Shown here one piece after another: positions 35,247 through 43,697 of a stretch of 64,000 bases of DNA (position 1 is the stretch's first letter; the number at the start of each line of letters is the position of its first letter). The stretch comes from Bacillus sp. P14.5 (lineage in GTDB: Bacteria > Bacillota > Bacilli > Bacillales > Bacillaceae_B), in contig NZ_NIJF01000033.1 of the NCBI RefSeq assembly GCF_003316765.1, positions 1-64,000 on the forward strand, read 5' to 3'. The translations under genes were made by a program, and so were the position numbers. The notes under the pieces are model-generated. The model saw only the letters and a program-made list of their open reading frames with translations, ran no database searches and was not told the DNA's origin.

Positions 35247-35310
35247 TTCAGTTCGACTATATAGTTCAACTTAATAATAATGTATTACAGTTCAACTGAA
35301 TAGTCAACAA
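35247..35310 (-). promoter_or_regulatory. Candidate PadR operator pair
   Basis: Two related sites occur on the minus strand: GACTATTCAGTTGAACTG and AGTTGAACTATATAGTCG. Each contains the inverted pair AGTTGAAC/GTTCAACT-like halves and the two lie about 30 bases apart, overlapping the expected promoter of the PadR gene. Confidence 0.5.
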
Positions 35311-35354
35311 AATCCTTAGAATCTACAGATAAATTTTTATATCCAAGCAAAAAA

Positions 35355-35385
35355 AGTCGATTTCCTTAATATTGGGAAATCGACT
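35355..35385 (-). terminator. Terminator of the M20 peptidase gene
   Basis: AGTCGATTTCC and GGGAAATCGACT form a long stem, followed on the minus strand by TTTTTTTGC. Confidence 0.85.
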
Positions 35386-35506
35386 CTCTCAGGGATAATA
35401 TTTTTAATCAAATAAAAGGGCTTGGCAAAATCGATGTGATTAGCCACTCCCCTTTACTAATATTTTTTATTTTTAACTTGCAAACATAACCTGTGAATCA
35501 ACTCAT

Positions 35507-36567
35507 CTACACACTATGAGCAAAATCCAGCAGCATCTTCTGATACATGTAAAGAGATTTAACTTCGACATTTTCCTTGTTTCCATGCCAGTTTTCACCG
35601 ACTGGGCCGAATTCGATCGCGGGAATGCCAAGCTGCGCAAAGAACTGAGTGTCAGCCGCCCCATGCTGGCCGAAGAATACAGCTTCTGAGCCTGTATTTT
35701 CTTCGACAGCCGCTTTGATTTTTTGCACGTAGAAATCCTCTATATCCGTTCTTACAGGCTTACTGAACATGCTGACGAACACTGAGCTGTCAATCGCTCC
35801 TTCAATTTGCTTCACCACATCATCTTTTGTTTGGTCAGGGAGGTACCGTATGTCATACTTCAGAATACACGTTCCCGGTACTTTATTATAAGCATCTCCC
35901 CCTTCAATCATTGCGAGATTGAGGGACGGCGTCGGGTAGTATTCAGAGCTTTCTTTCATAAAGGGCAAATCTTTTATTTTTGATGAACTTCATAAGCCTC
36001 TTCTATCGCATTTTTTCCTTCCCACGGTCTGCTTCCATGGGCAGGAATTCCCTCCACTTCAATATTAAGTCTTAATACTCCTTTTGCCTGCAGGGCGATG
36101 CCAAGCTGTGTCGGTTCAGAACAAATGACAAAGTCGCCTGTATAGCCTTCTTCGACCAGATGGCCTGTGCAATTAAAGCCGCCGATTTCTTCATCGGAGA
36201 CGATTTGCAATTGGATTTTGGTGTTAAGTTCCTCATCCTTCAATGCAGCCATCGCCTTCATCATACACGCCACTCCCGCTTTCATATCAGCAGAACCGCG
36301 CGCATAGATCTTTTCATCCTTCTCACGGGGAATGAACTGCTCCTCCTTTCCGCTGACCACATCAATATGGCCGTTGAAAATAACCTTCTTGTCTCCGCTG
36401 CCGATTTCTGATACAAGCATTTTATATCCGTTGTTTTCTATGATATTTACGGACAGTCCATTTTCCTCCAGCCATTGACCGCAGAACTCAATTGCCTTGT
36501 TGCTTCCTTCTTTTGTCGAACTATTGATTAATAGTAACTCTTTTAATAGTTCTTTTAGTCCTTCCAT
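35507..36567 (-). pseudogene. M20-family deacylase (ArgE/DapE type) with frameshift
   Basis: The two parts together make an about 353-residue ArgE/DapE-family zinc hydrolase, which removes acyl groups from amino acids or peptides. The first part has IFNGHIDVVSG and ARGSADMKAGV and SDEEIGG (metal site), the second HGAADTQFFAQLGIPAIEFGP. The frame is lost at 35977-35981, a run of five bases; six would join AYEVHQK to IKDLPFMKESS. The start is the ATG at 36567 after GGAGGATG. It appears to be transcribed alone. The specific substrate cannot be told. Confidence 0.85.
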
Positions 36568-36738
36568 AATCATCCTCCTTTAATAGAGATGCTAATGTTC
36601 ATTTACCACGAACGAGAACGGATGAACCTTATTGATTAATAGTTTGCGAGAAAAGCCGTTCCACTTCTCTTATCACTTTATAAAAATCTGAAAAATTTTA
36701 AAAACAGACATATTCACATTCTATAACACCTATAATTA

Positions 36739-36885
36739 TTGGAATTCAATCAATCCTTTGAAGTGAAGGACAGCTGCCGCAACCTCCAAGGCATTCTAAT
36801 TGATGATGAAGGAAACGGGATTGCTCCCGAGAATACCCACAATATGACTGCCAACAATTTTACGGCCGCCTGCGGAAACGGTTAG
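36739..36885 (+). other. Unresolved 48-codon ORF, possible gene remnant
   Basis: The frame from TTG at 36739 encodes a protein-like sequence (FEVKDSCRNLQGILIDDEG and THNMTANNFTAACGNG) but lacks a ribosome binding site. Just after its stop another frame reads RLALLAEVNRWMDAYKKS and ends near the CNNM terminator. Both may be pieces of one decayed gene. I recognise no family. Confidence 0.25.
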
Positions 36886-36943
36886 CACTCTTGGCAGAAG
36901 TCAACAGATGGATGGACGCATATAAAAAATCGTGATAAAACAA

Positions 36944-36981
36944 AAAATCCAGCTTGGGCATTGAAATCCCGGCTGGATTTT
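36944..36981. terminator. Terminator of the CNNM/CorC gene
   Basis: AAAAAATCCAGC and GCTGGATTTTTT arms with A- and T-runs on the two sides; active on the minus strand for the gene at 36988 and possibly in both directions. Confidence 0.85.
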
Positions 36982-36987
36982 TTATTA

Positions 36988-38313
36988 TTAAGAGTCAAGT
37001 ACGCTCTCTTCTTTAACCAATGCTTTTATTTTGGCAATCCGCTTGTCATCCATTTCCTCTATAGAGAACTCAATATTATTAAAATTAACTACAGGACGCT
37101 CACTTTCATTCGGAATGAAGCCCAGCTGCCCCAGCACAAAACCATTTAATGTATCAAAATCCTCTATCGGCAAATCAGCCTTCAGCACTTCTTCCACTTC
37201 ATACAGATTGGTAGAGCCCAGAATCATAAAGGTTTCCTCGTCGAGTTGGTTTATTTCATCTTCTTCCAGCTCAGGTTCATCATACTCATCCGAGATGCTT
37301 CCGACGATTTCCTCCATGATATCTTCTATCGTCACAACCCCATCTGTTCCTCCATATTCATCTATTACAATCGCCATATGTGTATTGTTTTTCTGCATTT
37401 CCGCAAATAATGAATCAATGCTTTTGGATTCCAATACATAATATGGATTTCGAACAAGTGTCTTCAGGTCAAAGGTTTCTTCCCCGCCATTTTCAAGGAA
37501 CTGAATGAGGTCCTTTACATGCAGGATACCAATGATTTGATCAAGATTCTCTTCATAAACAGGAAAACGAGTATATCTTTCAACATTCACAATATGGGCT
37601 GTTTCCTCTAGGTTCAAATCATAAGGAATTGCCATAATATTTGTTCTATGAGTCATTATATCCGAAACGTCCTTGTTGTCTAACTCAAAAATATTGTTGA
37701 TCATTATCTTCTCATTTTCCTGTATCGTGCCCTTTTCTTTACCGACATCGACCATCATCCTTATTTCTTCTTCTGTCACATTTTCATCCTCTGCATTCGG
37801 GTCCACACCAAACAACCTGACAATCGTGTTGGTTGATAAGGTCAGCAACTTAACGAAAGGAGAAGAAACCTTCGAAAGAACAGAAAGCGGCACCACTGCA
37901 AACCGCGCAATCCCTTCTGCTTTTTGAAGCGCAAGCCTTTTGGGCACCAGTTCTCCCAGTACAAGCGTGAAATATGAAAGGATCAGCGTGATCATGACAA
38001 CTGATATCGTTTCCAATACGGCCGCCGAAACCGGTACCCCCATATCCAACAGGACGTTAGTAAATCTGCCTGCAAAGCTTTCGGCTGCAAAGGCACTCGC
38101 CAGGAAACCAGCTAACGTAATCCCTATTTGGATGGTGGCAAGGAACCGGCTTGGTTCAGACAAAAGGTTATAAAGAAGGATCGCTTTTTTATCCCCCTTC
38201 TCCGCATCCAGCTTTACTTTGTTGTCATTTAATGAGATTAAAGCAATTTCTGACGCGGCAAAAAAAGCATTCAGCACAATAAGAATGAAAAGTATCAACA
38301 ACTCTATCCCCAA
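36988..38313 (-). CDS. CNNM/CorC-family transporter with CBS pair
   Basis: A 441-residue membrane protein with the order: CNNM transmembrane domain (residues about 1-190), two CBS domains (about 205-335; DVSDIMTHRTNIMAIP and HMAIVIDEYGGTDGVVT) and a C-terminal CorC/HlyC-type domain (about 355-435). The family (MpfA, YhdP, YugS, YqhB in Bacillus) exports or regulates magnesium, with ATP/Mg sensing by the CBS pair. Which paralogue it is, I cannot tell. The start is ATG at 38313 after GGAGGGC. No M-box is visible upstream. Confidence 0.85.
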   Translation of the reverse strand: MGIELLILFILIVLNAFFAASEIALISLNDNKVKLDAEKGDKKAILLYNLLSEPSRFLATIQIGITLAGFLASAFAAESFAGRFTNVLLDMGVPVSAAVLETISVVMITLILSYFTLVLGELVPKRLALQKAEGIARFAVVPLSVLSKVSSPFVKLLTLSTNTIVRLFGVDPNAEDENVTEEEIRMMVDVGKEKGTIQENEKIMINNIFELDNKDVSDIMTHRTNIMAIPYDLNLEETAHIVNVERYTRFPVYEENLDQIIGILHVKDLIQFLENGGEETFDLKTLVRNPYYVLESKSIDSLFAEMQKNNTHMAIVIDEYGGTDGVVTIEDIMEEIVGSISDEYDEPELEEDEINQLDEETFMILGSTNLYEVEEVLKADLPIEDFDTLNGFVLGQLGFIPNESERPVVNFNNIEFSIEEMDDKRIAKIKALVKEESVLDS

Positions 38314-38690
38314 TTAAGTTTGCCCTCCAAGTGTTCATCATTTTAATTATACTTACAGATTAATCCTATTATATTTGTATAGAAGCATATTACACAAACT
38401 CCAATTTCGTTGAATTTGGCCTGAATAAAGGCTGAATTTACTCAAAAAACAATGCAATGAAGTATGCTTTCTTTTATTATTGCGTCCTTGCGAGGCCAAT
38501 CATTGATTTTTATTTTCTGACTATTTTGGACCAGCAAAAGTTAGGTGATTTATCATATAGTTCTATACCATCCCAGCACGCCTTTCAATTTCTTAGTACA
38601 TTTTTTGACTAATCGTACCATCTCTATTTTTGATGATACTGTTTCCGTCTTTACCACCTTCGAACAGAATTACATCTACAAACAGTACAA
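38314..38690. other. Intergenic stretch without a recognisable gene
   Basis: Between the CNNM gene start and the small spore-type gene terminator I see no ORF with a ribosome binding site and no strong repeat. Confidence 0.5.
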
Positions 38691-38717
38691 AGTGCCTCTC
38701 TATAAAAGAGAAGCACT
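38691..38717 (-). terminator. Weak terminator of the 56-residue protein gene
   Basis: AGTGCTTCTC and GAGAGGCACT pair with one mismatch and are followed on the minus strand by TTTG only. Confidence 0.45.
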
Positions 38718-38723
38718 CAATAT

Positions 38724-38894
38724 TTACTGATTATCCAATTCCCGGTTCTTGGATTTCACCGGCTGGGCATGTTCTTCATAACGCTTTTTGGCTTCTTTTA
38801 CCGGATTGTACTCTTTACCAAACTCGGTATCAAGGTTACGATCAGCATTCCTTGTTTTCTGCTCGGGATTATTTTGCTTTGAACGTTTTTTCAA
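38724..38894 (-). CDS. Small charged protein, possibly spore-associated
   Basis: A 56-residue, strongly hydrophilic protein rich in Lys, Arg, Glu and Asn (MKKRSKQNNPEQKTRNADRN at the N-terminus; EFGKEYNPVKEAKKRYEEHA in the middle). It resembles small acid-soluble or matrix-type Bacillus proteins but I cannot assign one. The TTG start shares four bases (TTGA) with the stop of ytzC, and GGGGGG lies 9 bases upstream, so translation is coupled to ytzC. Confidence 0.6.
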   Translation of the reverse strand: MKKRSKQNNPEQKTRNADRNLDTEFGKEYNPVKEAKKRYEEHAQPVKSKNRELDNQ

Positions 38895-39184
38895 TGCAAT
38901 TTTCCCCCCACGGAATCAGGATCATGATCCAGCAGAATCATTTCATTTTGAAATTGCTGAAGCTGCAGGCGCATTCTGTGAAGCTGTTCACGCTGCTGTG
39001 AATTGGCGCTGTTCGCAAGATGCCTGATATCATTTACGGCATCTTCGACCATCTGCATGGCATCTGTATACTCTTGATCATGGTAATGCTCCTGTTTTGT
39101 TCCTGATTTATATTGCTGCTGGGCATAACGGAGTGCATCCTCACATTTTTGCAAGCACTCATCAACCGATTGTCTTGTCGCCAT
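38891..39184 (-). CDS. ytzC: DUF2524 protein YtzC
   Basis: A 97-residue, mainly helical protein starting MATRQSVDECLQKCEDALRY, with a long amphipathic C-terminal helix (NSQQREQLHRMRLQLQQF). It matches the DUF2524/YtzC family of sporulating Bacillales; no function is known. The second ATG of ATG-ATG follows GGAGG by seven bases and is chosen. The frame continues upstream into the ytqA promoter region but without a start signal. It forms an operon with the 56-residue protein gene. Confidence 0.85.
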   Translation of the reverse strand: MATRQSVDECLQKCEDALRYAQQQYKSGTKQEHYHDQEYTDAMQMVEDAVNDIRHLANSANSQQREQLHRMRLQLQQFQNEMILLDHDPDSVGGKLH

Positions 39185-39300
39185 CATTATCCCTCCAAAA
39201 AACTTCATAAACGAAGCTGTGCTTCTTTGTTTATTGTTTGTTATAAAGATGGAATCATCAGTAGAAAAATTTTCCTTTTGCAACTGTAACCGTGCTGTAA

Positions 39301-39329
39301 TTGGATAAGGCGGCCTTTCATGATAAAAT
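39301..39329 (+). promoter_or_regulatory. SigA-type promoter of ytqAB
   Basis: TTGGAT and TAAAAT separated by 17 bases. Transcription would start near 39336, only a few bases before the first in-frame ATG of ytqA, so that ATG would be leaderless. Confidence 0.55.
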
Positions 39330-39371
39330 GCTTCTATCATGACCAGAGAGATACATAAGGAGGTGTTTGTC

Positions 39372-40331
39372 ATAAAAGAGACAAACCCATTTCCGTATGC
39401 CGCTGATATAAAACGGTATCATACTTGGAATTATCATTTGAGAAATCATTTTGGACATAAAGTTTTTAAAGTAGCTCTGGATGGGGGATTCGATTGCCCC
39501 AACCGCGACGGCACAGTTGCTTACGGCGGCTGTACCTTCTGTTCGGCAGCAGGCTCTGGAGATTTTGCCGGAAGCCGAGTGGACCCGCTTGAAAAGCAGT
39601 TCAACGATATAAAGGACCGGATGCACCGCAAATGGAAAGACGGCAAGTACATGGCCTACTTCCAAGCTTTCACCAATACCCATGCACCCGTTGAGGAGCT
39701 GCGGGAGAAATACGAATCAGTTTTAAAGCAGGACGGCGTTGTTGGAATTTCGATTGCTACAAGGCCGGACTGCCTGCCAGATGATGTTGTTGAATATCTC
39801 GCAGAATTGAATGAGCGGACTTACCTCTGGGTCGAACTCGGACTGCAGACCGTCCATGAAAAAACAGCCAGCTTGATCAACAGGGCACATGATTATCAAA
39901 CCTACGTTGAAGGTGTCAATAAACTTCGCAAGCACGGAATTCGTGTATGTTCCCATATTATTAACGGACTACCGCAGGAAGATTACACGATGATGATGGA
40001 AACCGCCAAAGAAGTGGCCAAATTGGATGTTCAAGGGATAAAGATACACCTCCTTCATCTCCTTAAGGGCACCCCTATGGTAAAACAGTTCGAAAAAGGC
40101 CAGCTGGAGTTCCTTTCATTTGAAGAATATGTAAGCCTTGTCTGCGACCAGCTGGAAATTCTGCCGCCAGAAATGATTGTTCACCGCATCACGGGAGATG
40201 GTCCGATCGACTTGATGATTGGACCGATGTGGAGCGTTAATAAATGGAATGTCCTGAATGCCATAGACGCTGAGCTGCAGCGCCGGAACAGCTGGCAGGG
40301 AAAATATTATAAAGCGGAGGTGGAAGTATGA
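39372..40331 (+). CDS. ytqA: Radical SAM protein YtqA, ATA as apparent start
   Basis: A radical SAM family protein of about 319 residues. The cluster motif is visible in DCPNRDGTVAYGGCTFCSAA, a CxxxxxxxCxxC-type arrangement typical of the YhcC/YtqA group. Its role may be RNA modification; this is not shown here. The ideal ribosome binding site AAGGAGG lies eight bases before an ATA codon (39372), where YtqA proteins normally start. In-frame alternatives are a GTG that overlaps the binding site and an ATG at 39339 nearly at the transcription start. Either ATA is the start, or an ATG has mutated. ytqB overlaps by 4 bases. Confidence 0.85.
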   Translation: MKETNPFPYAADIKRYHTWNYHLRNHFGHKVFKVALDGGFDCPNRDGTVAYGGCTFCSAAGSGDFAGSRVDPLEKQFNDIKDRMHRKWKDGKYMAYFQAFTNTHAPVEELREKYESVLKQDGVVGISIATRPDCLPDDVVEYLAELNERTYLWVELGLQTVHEKTASLINRAHDYQTYVEGVNKLRKHGIRVCSHIINGLPQEDYTMMMETAKEVAKLDVQGIKIHLLHLLKGTPMVKQFEKGQLEFLSFEEYVSLVCDQLEILPPEMIVHRITGDGPIDLMIGPMWSVNKWNVLNAIDAELQRRNSWQGKYYKAEVEV

Positions 40332-40900
40332 AACTCGAAAAAGTTCTTCCGTTTGCAAGACAATTGCTTTCTGCGGCTGTAAAACCGGGTGACATCACCA
40401 TTGACGCCACATTAGGAAACGGCCATGACACCCTTTTCCTCGCTCAGCTTGTCGGAGAAAATGGGCGGGTTTACGGATTTGATGTACAGGAAGACGCTCT
40501 GTTCAACACCAGAGAAAGACTTCAAACACATGGCTTGCAGGAACGGGTAACGCTCTTTAAGCAGGGACACGAAACAGTCGGCAGTGTCATTCCCCCTGTT
40601 CATTACGGGAAGGTAACTGGAGCTGTCTTCAACCTGGGCTATCTCCCAGGCGGGGACAAAACGATCGTCACCAGACCCAAGACAACGATAAAAGCCATTG
40701 AAAACCTTTTGGATATGATGGCACCGGAAGGAATCATTGTGCTTGTCATTTACCACGGTCACCGTGAAGGAGCCGTGGAAAGAGATTATATCCTCAGGTA
40801 TGTCGAACGGCTGGATCAAAATTATGTCCATGTCCTCCGCTACCAATTCATGAACGGACTCAATAATCCGCCCTTCATTGTTGCACTGGAAAAAAGATAA
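40328..40900 (+). CDS. ytqB: SAM-dependent rRNA methyltransferase YtqB
   Basis: A 190-residue class I methyltransferase. The SAM-binding glycine motif is in TIDATLGNGHDTLFLAQLVG (residues about 23-42), motif II in GRVYGFDVQEDALFN, and the acceptor-site segment NLGYLPGGDK follows (about 99-108). B. subtilis YtqB is a member of the rRNA methylase-like family. ATG overlaps the ytqA stop (ATGA), and GGAGGTGG precedes it, so the genes are coupled. It ends in a strong terminator. Confidence 0.9.
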   Translation: MKLEKVLPFARQLLSAAVKPGDITIDATLGNGHDTLFLAQLVGENGRVYGFDVQEDALFNTRERLQTHGLQERVTLFKQGHETVGSVIPPVHYGKVTGAVFNLGYLPGGDKTIVTRPKTTIKAIENLLDMMAPEGIIVLVIYHGHREGAVERDYILRYVERLDQNYVHVLRYQFMNGLNNPPFIVALEKR

Positions 40901-40933
40901 AAGGATGTCCCGAGGCTGCGGGACATCCTTTTT
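40901..40933 (+). terminator. Terminator of ytqAB
   Basis: AAAGGATGTCCCG and CGGGACATCCTTT form a perfect stem followed by TTTA. Confidence 0.9.
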
Positions 40934-40981
40934 ATATTTGAGAGTTCTGGTTCTTTTTTGATTGATCCACGGCGGTCTTTA

Positions 40982-41630
40982 AGGGCATCATCTCTTAGTG
41001 AAGCCGCTGCCTTGAGGTATCCTGTACGCCTCTTGGGGACATCTTCTTCATGACTTCGCGGGCTTGTTGTACCCATGATGACCTCATGGGGACATCTTCT
41101 TCATAACTTCTTTGTTTTGATGTACCCATTGAGGACTCTTGGGGACATCTTCTTCTCCACTTCACGAATTTGATGTACCCATAAAGGACTCTTGGAGACA
41201 TCATCTTCATAACTTCTCTGTTTTGATGTACCCATGAAGGACTCTTGAGGACATCAACTTCATGACTTCACGGTTTTGATGTATCCATAAAGGACTCTTG
41301 GAGACATCATCTTCATAACTTCTCTGTTTTGATGTACCCATTGAGGACTCTTGGGGACATCATCTTCACGACTTCACGGATTTGATGTATCCATGAAGGA
41401 CTCTTGAGGACATCATCTTCATGACTTCACGGTTTTGATGTACCCATAAAGGACTCTTGAGGACATCATCTTCCATGGTTTGCTATTCTGATGTTCCCTT
41501 GAAAGACTCTTGGAGACATCATCCAGGCCATATCCCGGTTTTCATGTATCCAAGAGACCCTTTTGACGACATCATCTTTCCCACTTCTCTATTTTGATGT
41601 TCCCAAGACTATGTATGAGGACATCATCCG
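40982..41630. repeat. Array C: about 12 palindromic units of 53 bp
   Basis: It fills the space between convergent ytqB and the luciferase-like gene. A typical unit is GGGGACATCA, a 20-base loop (often TCTTCATGACTTCACGGTTT), TGATGTACCC, then a 13-base linker such as ATAAAGGACTCTT. Nine of ten arm positions pair; arms plus loop make 40 bases. The last unit touches the stop codon of the next gene. Units decay toward the left edge. Confidence 0.85.
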
Positions 41631-41631
41631 T

Positions 41632-42633
41632 TCACAACAACACATCCGCCACCAAATCAAATGACTTCAGCTTATCTTCAAAGTCATAGGTGATGGTGAC
41701 CAGCATGATTTCATCAGTTTGATATTGTTCACTTAATTTAAGCAGCTGCTTTTTTACTTTTTCCGGGCTGCCAACAACCATGCGTTTACGGTTTTCCTTG
41801 ATTCTCGCTTTTTCAAAAGAACTGTATTGATAGGATGCTGCTTTTTCCGGGCTTGGCGTCCCATTAGAACGCATACCTTGTTCAACCATCAGGATTGATA
41901 AGTCGATGCTTGAGGCTACCCGTTCCGCTTCTTCTTCCGTTTCTGCGCAAATGACAAAAACGGCTGCCATGTTCTGAGGCTGCGCAAGAAACTTTGATGG
42001 CTTGAAATGCTTTCGATACTGGTTTGTATAATGTGGTCCTTCCTCGCCATTTATAAACTGTGCAAATGTGTATGGCAGGCCTTTCTCTGCCGCCAGCATG
42101 GCACTAGAAGGACTTGATCCAAGCATCCATACGTCCGGCTTAGTATTGATGATAGGGGACGCCTGCAAGCCTTCATAAGGGTTGTTTTCTGGACGCTCGT
42201 CAGTCAGATAACCGAGCAGATCGTCAATTTGTTCAGGATATTGATCAACGTCGCGATAGCTTCCGTTATTCAAAGCCAATGATGCTCGAGGCATTCCGCC
42301 CGGGGCTCTGCCGATACCTAAATCGATCCGGCCGGGATTCAGCCCTTCAAGCACCCGGAAATTTTCTGCCACTTTGTATGCGCTGTAGTGAGGAAGCATC
42401 ACGCCGCCTGATCCTACACGGATTCTCTCCGTTTTGGCTGCCAGATGAGCAATCAGTACCTCTGGCGAAGAACCGGCAAGAGTAGTTGTATCATGATGTT
42501 CGGACACCCAGAAGCGGTTGAACCCGAGCTTTTCAACATGCTGGGCCAGCTTTACTGTATTTTCAAGAGCTTTTTCGGGGCTCATCCCTTCTGCTATTGG
42601 TGATTGATCCAACACACTTAATTTTAAAGACAC
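41632..42633 (-). CDS. Luciferase-like flavin-dependent monooxygenase
   Basis: A 333-residue LLM-class oxidoreductase (bacterial luciferase fold) that uses reduced flavin to oxidise a small molecule. The N-terminus LSVLDQSPIAEGMSPEKAL and the segment RFWVSEHHDTTTLAGSSPEV match the MsnO8/YvbT/YceB-like group; APGGMPRAS lies near residue 110. Substrate unknown. The start ATG follows the weak G-rich site GTTGGGGAAG. The stop is two bases from palindromic array C. It appears as a single gene between two intergenic repeat regions. Confidence 0.85.
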   Translation of the reverse strand: MSLKLSVLDQSPIAEGMSPEKALENTVKLAQHVEKLGFNRFWVSEHHDTTTLAGSSPEVLIAHLAAKTERIRVGSGGVMLPHYSAYKVAENFRVLEGLNPGRIDLGIGRAPGGMPRASLALNNGSYRDVDQYPEQIDDLLGYLTDERPENNPYEGLQASPIINTKPDVWMLGSSPSSAMLAAEKGLPYTFAQFINGEEGPHYTNQYRKHFKPSKFLAQPQNMAAVFVICAETEEEAERVASSIDLSILMVEQGMRSNGTPSPEKAASYQYSSFEKARIKENRKRMVVGSPEKVKKQLLKLSEQYQTDEIMLVTITYDFEDKLKSFDLVADVLL

Positions 42634-42774
42634 TCTTCCCCAACTCCTTCGTTCCTAGTGCATATTATTATCATTTTTGGGAAAAGAAATGTCCACTAAC
42701 ATGCTTAAAGGAACTTCATATCTCCTTGAACATAAGTGAAAGCGCCGACAGACAAATAGACCAATAAGAAAAAG

Positions 42775-42870
42775 ACGCCTCTTCCTTTTATTCTCTTCGG
42801 GTTATTTGACCCCGGGCGGCTATGTCTGTTCCAATGGATACCAAACATAGGGGCTGAGACTCGACTTAGG
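42775..42870. repeat. Degenerate copy of a dispersed Bacillus repeat
   Basis: CTTTTATTCTCTTCGGGTTA with TTTGACCCCG resembles, in inverted orientation, the segment CCCCTCGGGGTCAAATAACC plus AAGAGAATAAAAGG at 19645-19680. The remaining bases are unrelated. The 320-base gap between the luciferase-like gene and ytpB contains no gene apart from the ytpB remnant. Confidence 0.4.
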
Positions 42871-42955
42871 TATTATAGTTAAATTTATCCAAAACCCATT
42901 CTATAATTCCCTGAAAAAAAAACAGATGACCCTTTCTCCGGGCCACCTGCCTCTA

Positions 42956-43666
42956 TCAGGAACTTCTCTTCCATCCCTGAAATCTTCTATATAGTTTTCC
43001 ATTGTAATAAAAAAACTTTGTCACCCAGCCTGAAGCATTCAGAAATTCTTTTGAAAAAGAGTGCACCTTTTGCTGTTTCCAGGCTTTTTCATCCTATTGA
43101 TAAAACCAGCTCTTGAGCCTGTCCGTTCTTTCTTCTTTCTTCACATGCTTATGTATTTGCAAATCACAGTAGTAATCGCAGAGCTCATGCAGATAGGGCT
43201 TGATGGAAGAGTAACCAGGCACCTCTTTTAAAACAGATTGGCATGTTTGGACAAGGCCGGCCAGGTATCCTCCATCATCCTGGTCCTCCCTGAAGCGGTA
43301 ATAGTGCCTAAGGGGTGCCTCTATCGTCAATGCATCTTTCATGGATTCATGGAGAGCCGCAAAGTCTTGGGGATCCAGGGATGTACTGCGGTCGCACAGA
43401 TTATCAAGATAATCACTGATGGTCTGGTAGGCCACTATGAATTTGATAGCCTTATCTCTTTCCATTAACGCAAGCAAGGCCAATATCGAGCCTCCTTCAC
43501 AATGGAAGGTTTTATGCTGGATACTGGCAAGTGCCTGCGTCCTCAACTCCTGGTTGGGAATTGCATCTGCCTTTGCAGTCCAGAAAGCCAGCTCCCTGTG
43601 AACTGCCGGAAATACCTTTCGATACACCTGACTCATCAACGAAATGGGATGAGTGGGTATGGACAT
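42956..43666 (-). pseudogene. ytpB: DUF2600 terpene synthase YtpB with internal deletion
   Basis: B. subtilis YtpB makes a C35 terpene (tetraprenyl-beta-curcumene) from heptaprenyl diphosphate and is about 360 residues. Here the N-terminal ~190 residues are good (MSIPTHPISLMSQVYRKVFP; HKTFHCEGGS; YQTISDYLDNLCDRSTS with the Asp-rich site; KHVKKEER), then the frame ends at RLKSWFYQ and TAG. In the same frame, right after TAG, the sequence continues DEKAWKQQ and ends GWVTKFFYYNGKLYRR plus a short tail, which I recall as the family's C-terminus. About 130 residues between are missing. The start ATG at 43666 follows GAGGTGAAG. The loss is an actual deletion, not a homopolymer slip. ytpA lies directly upstream. 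Confidence 0.7.
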
Positions 43667-43697
43667 ACTCTTCACCTCACACGATTTGTCATGCAAC

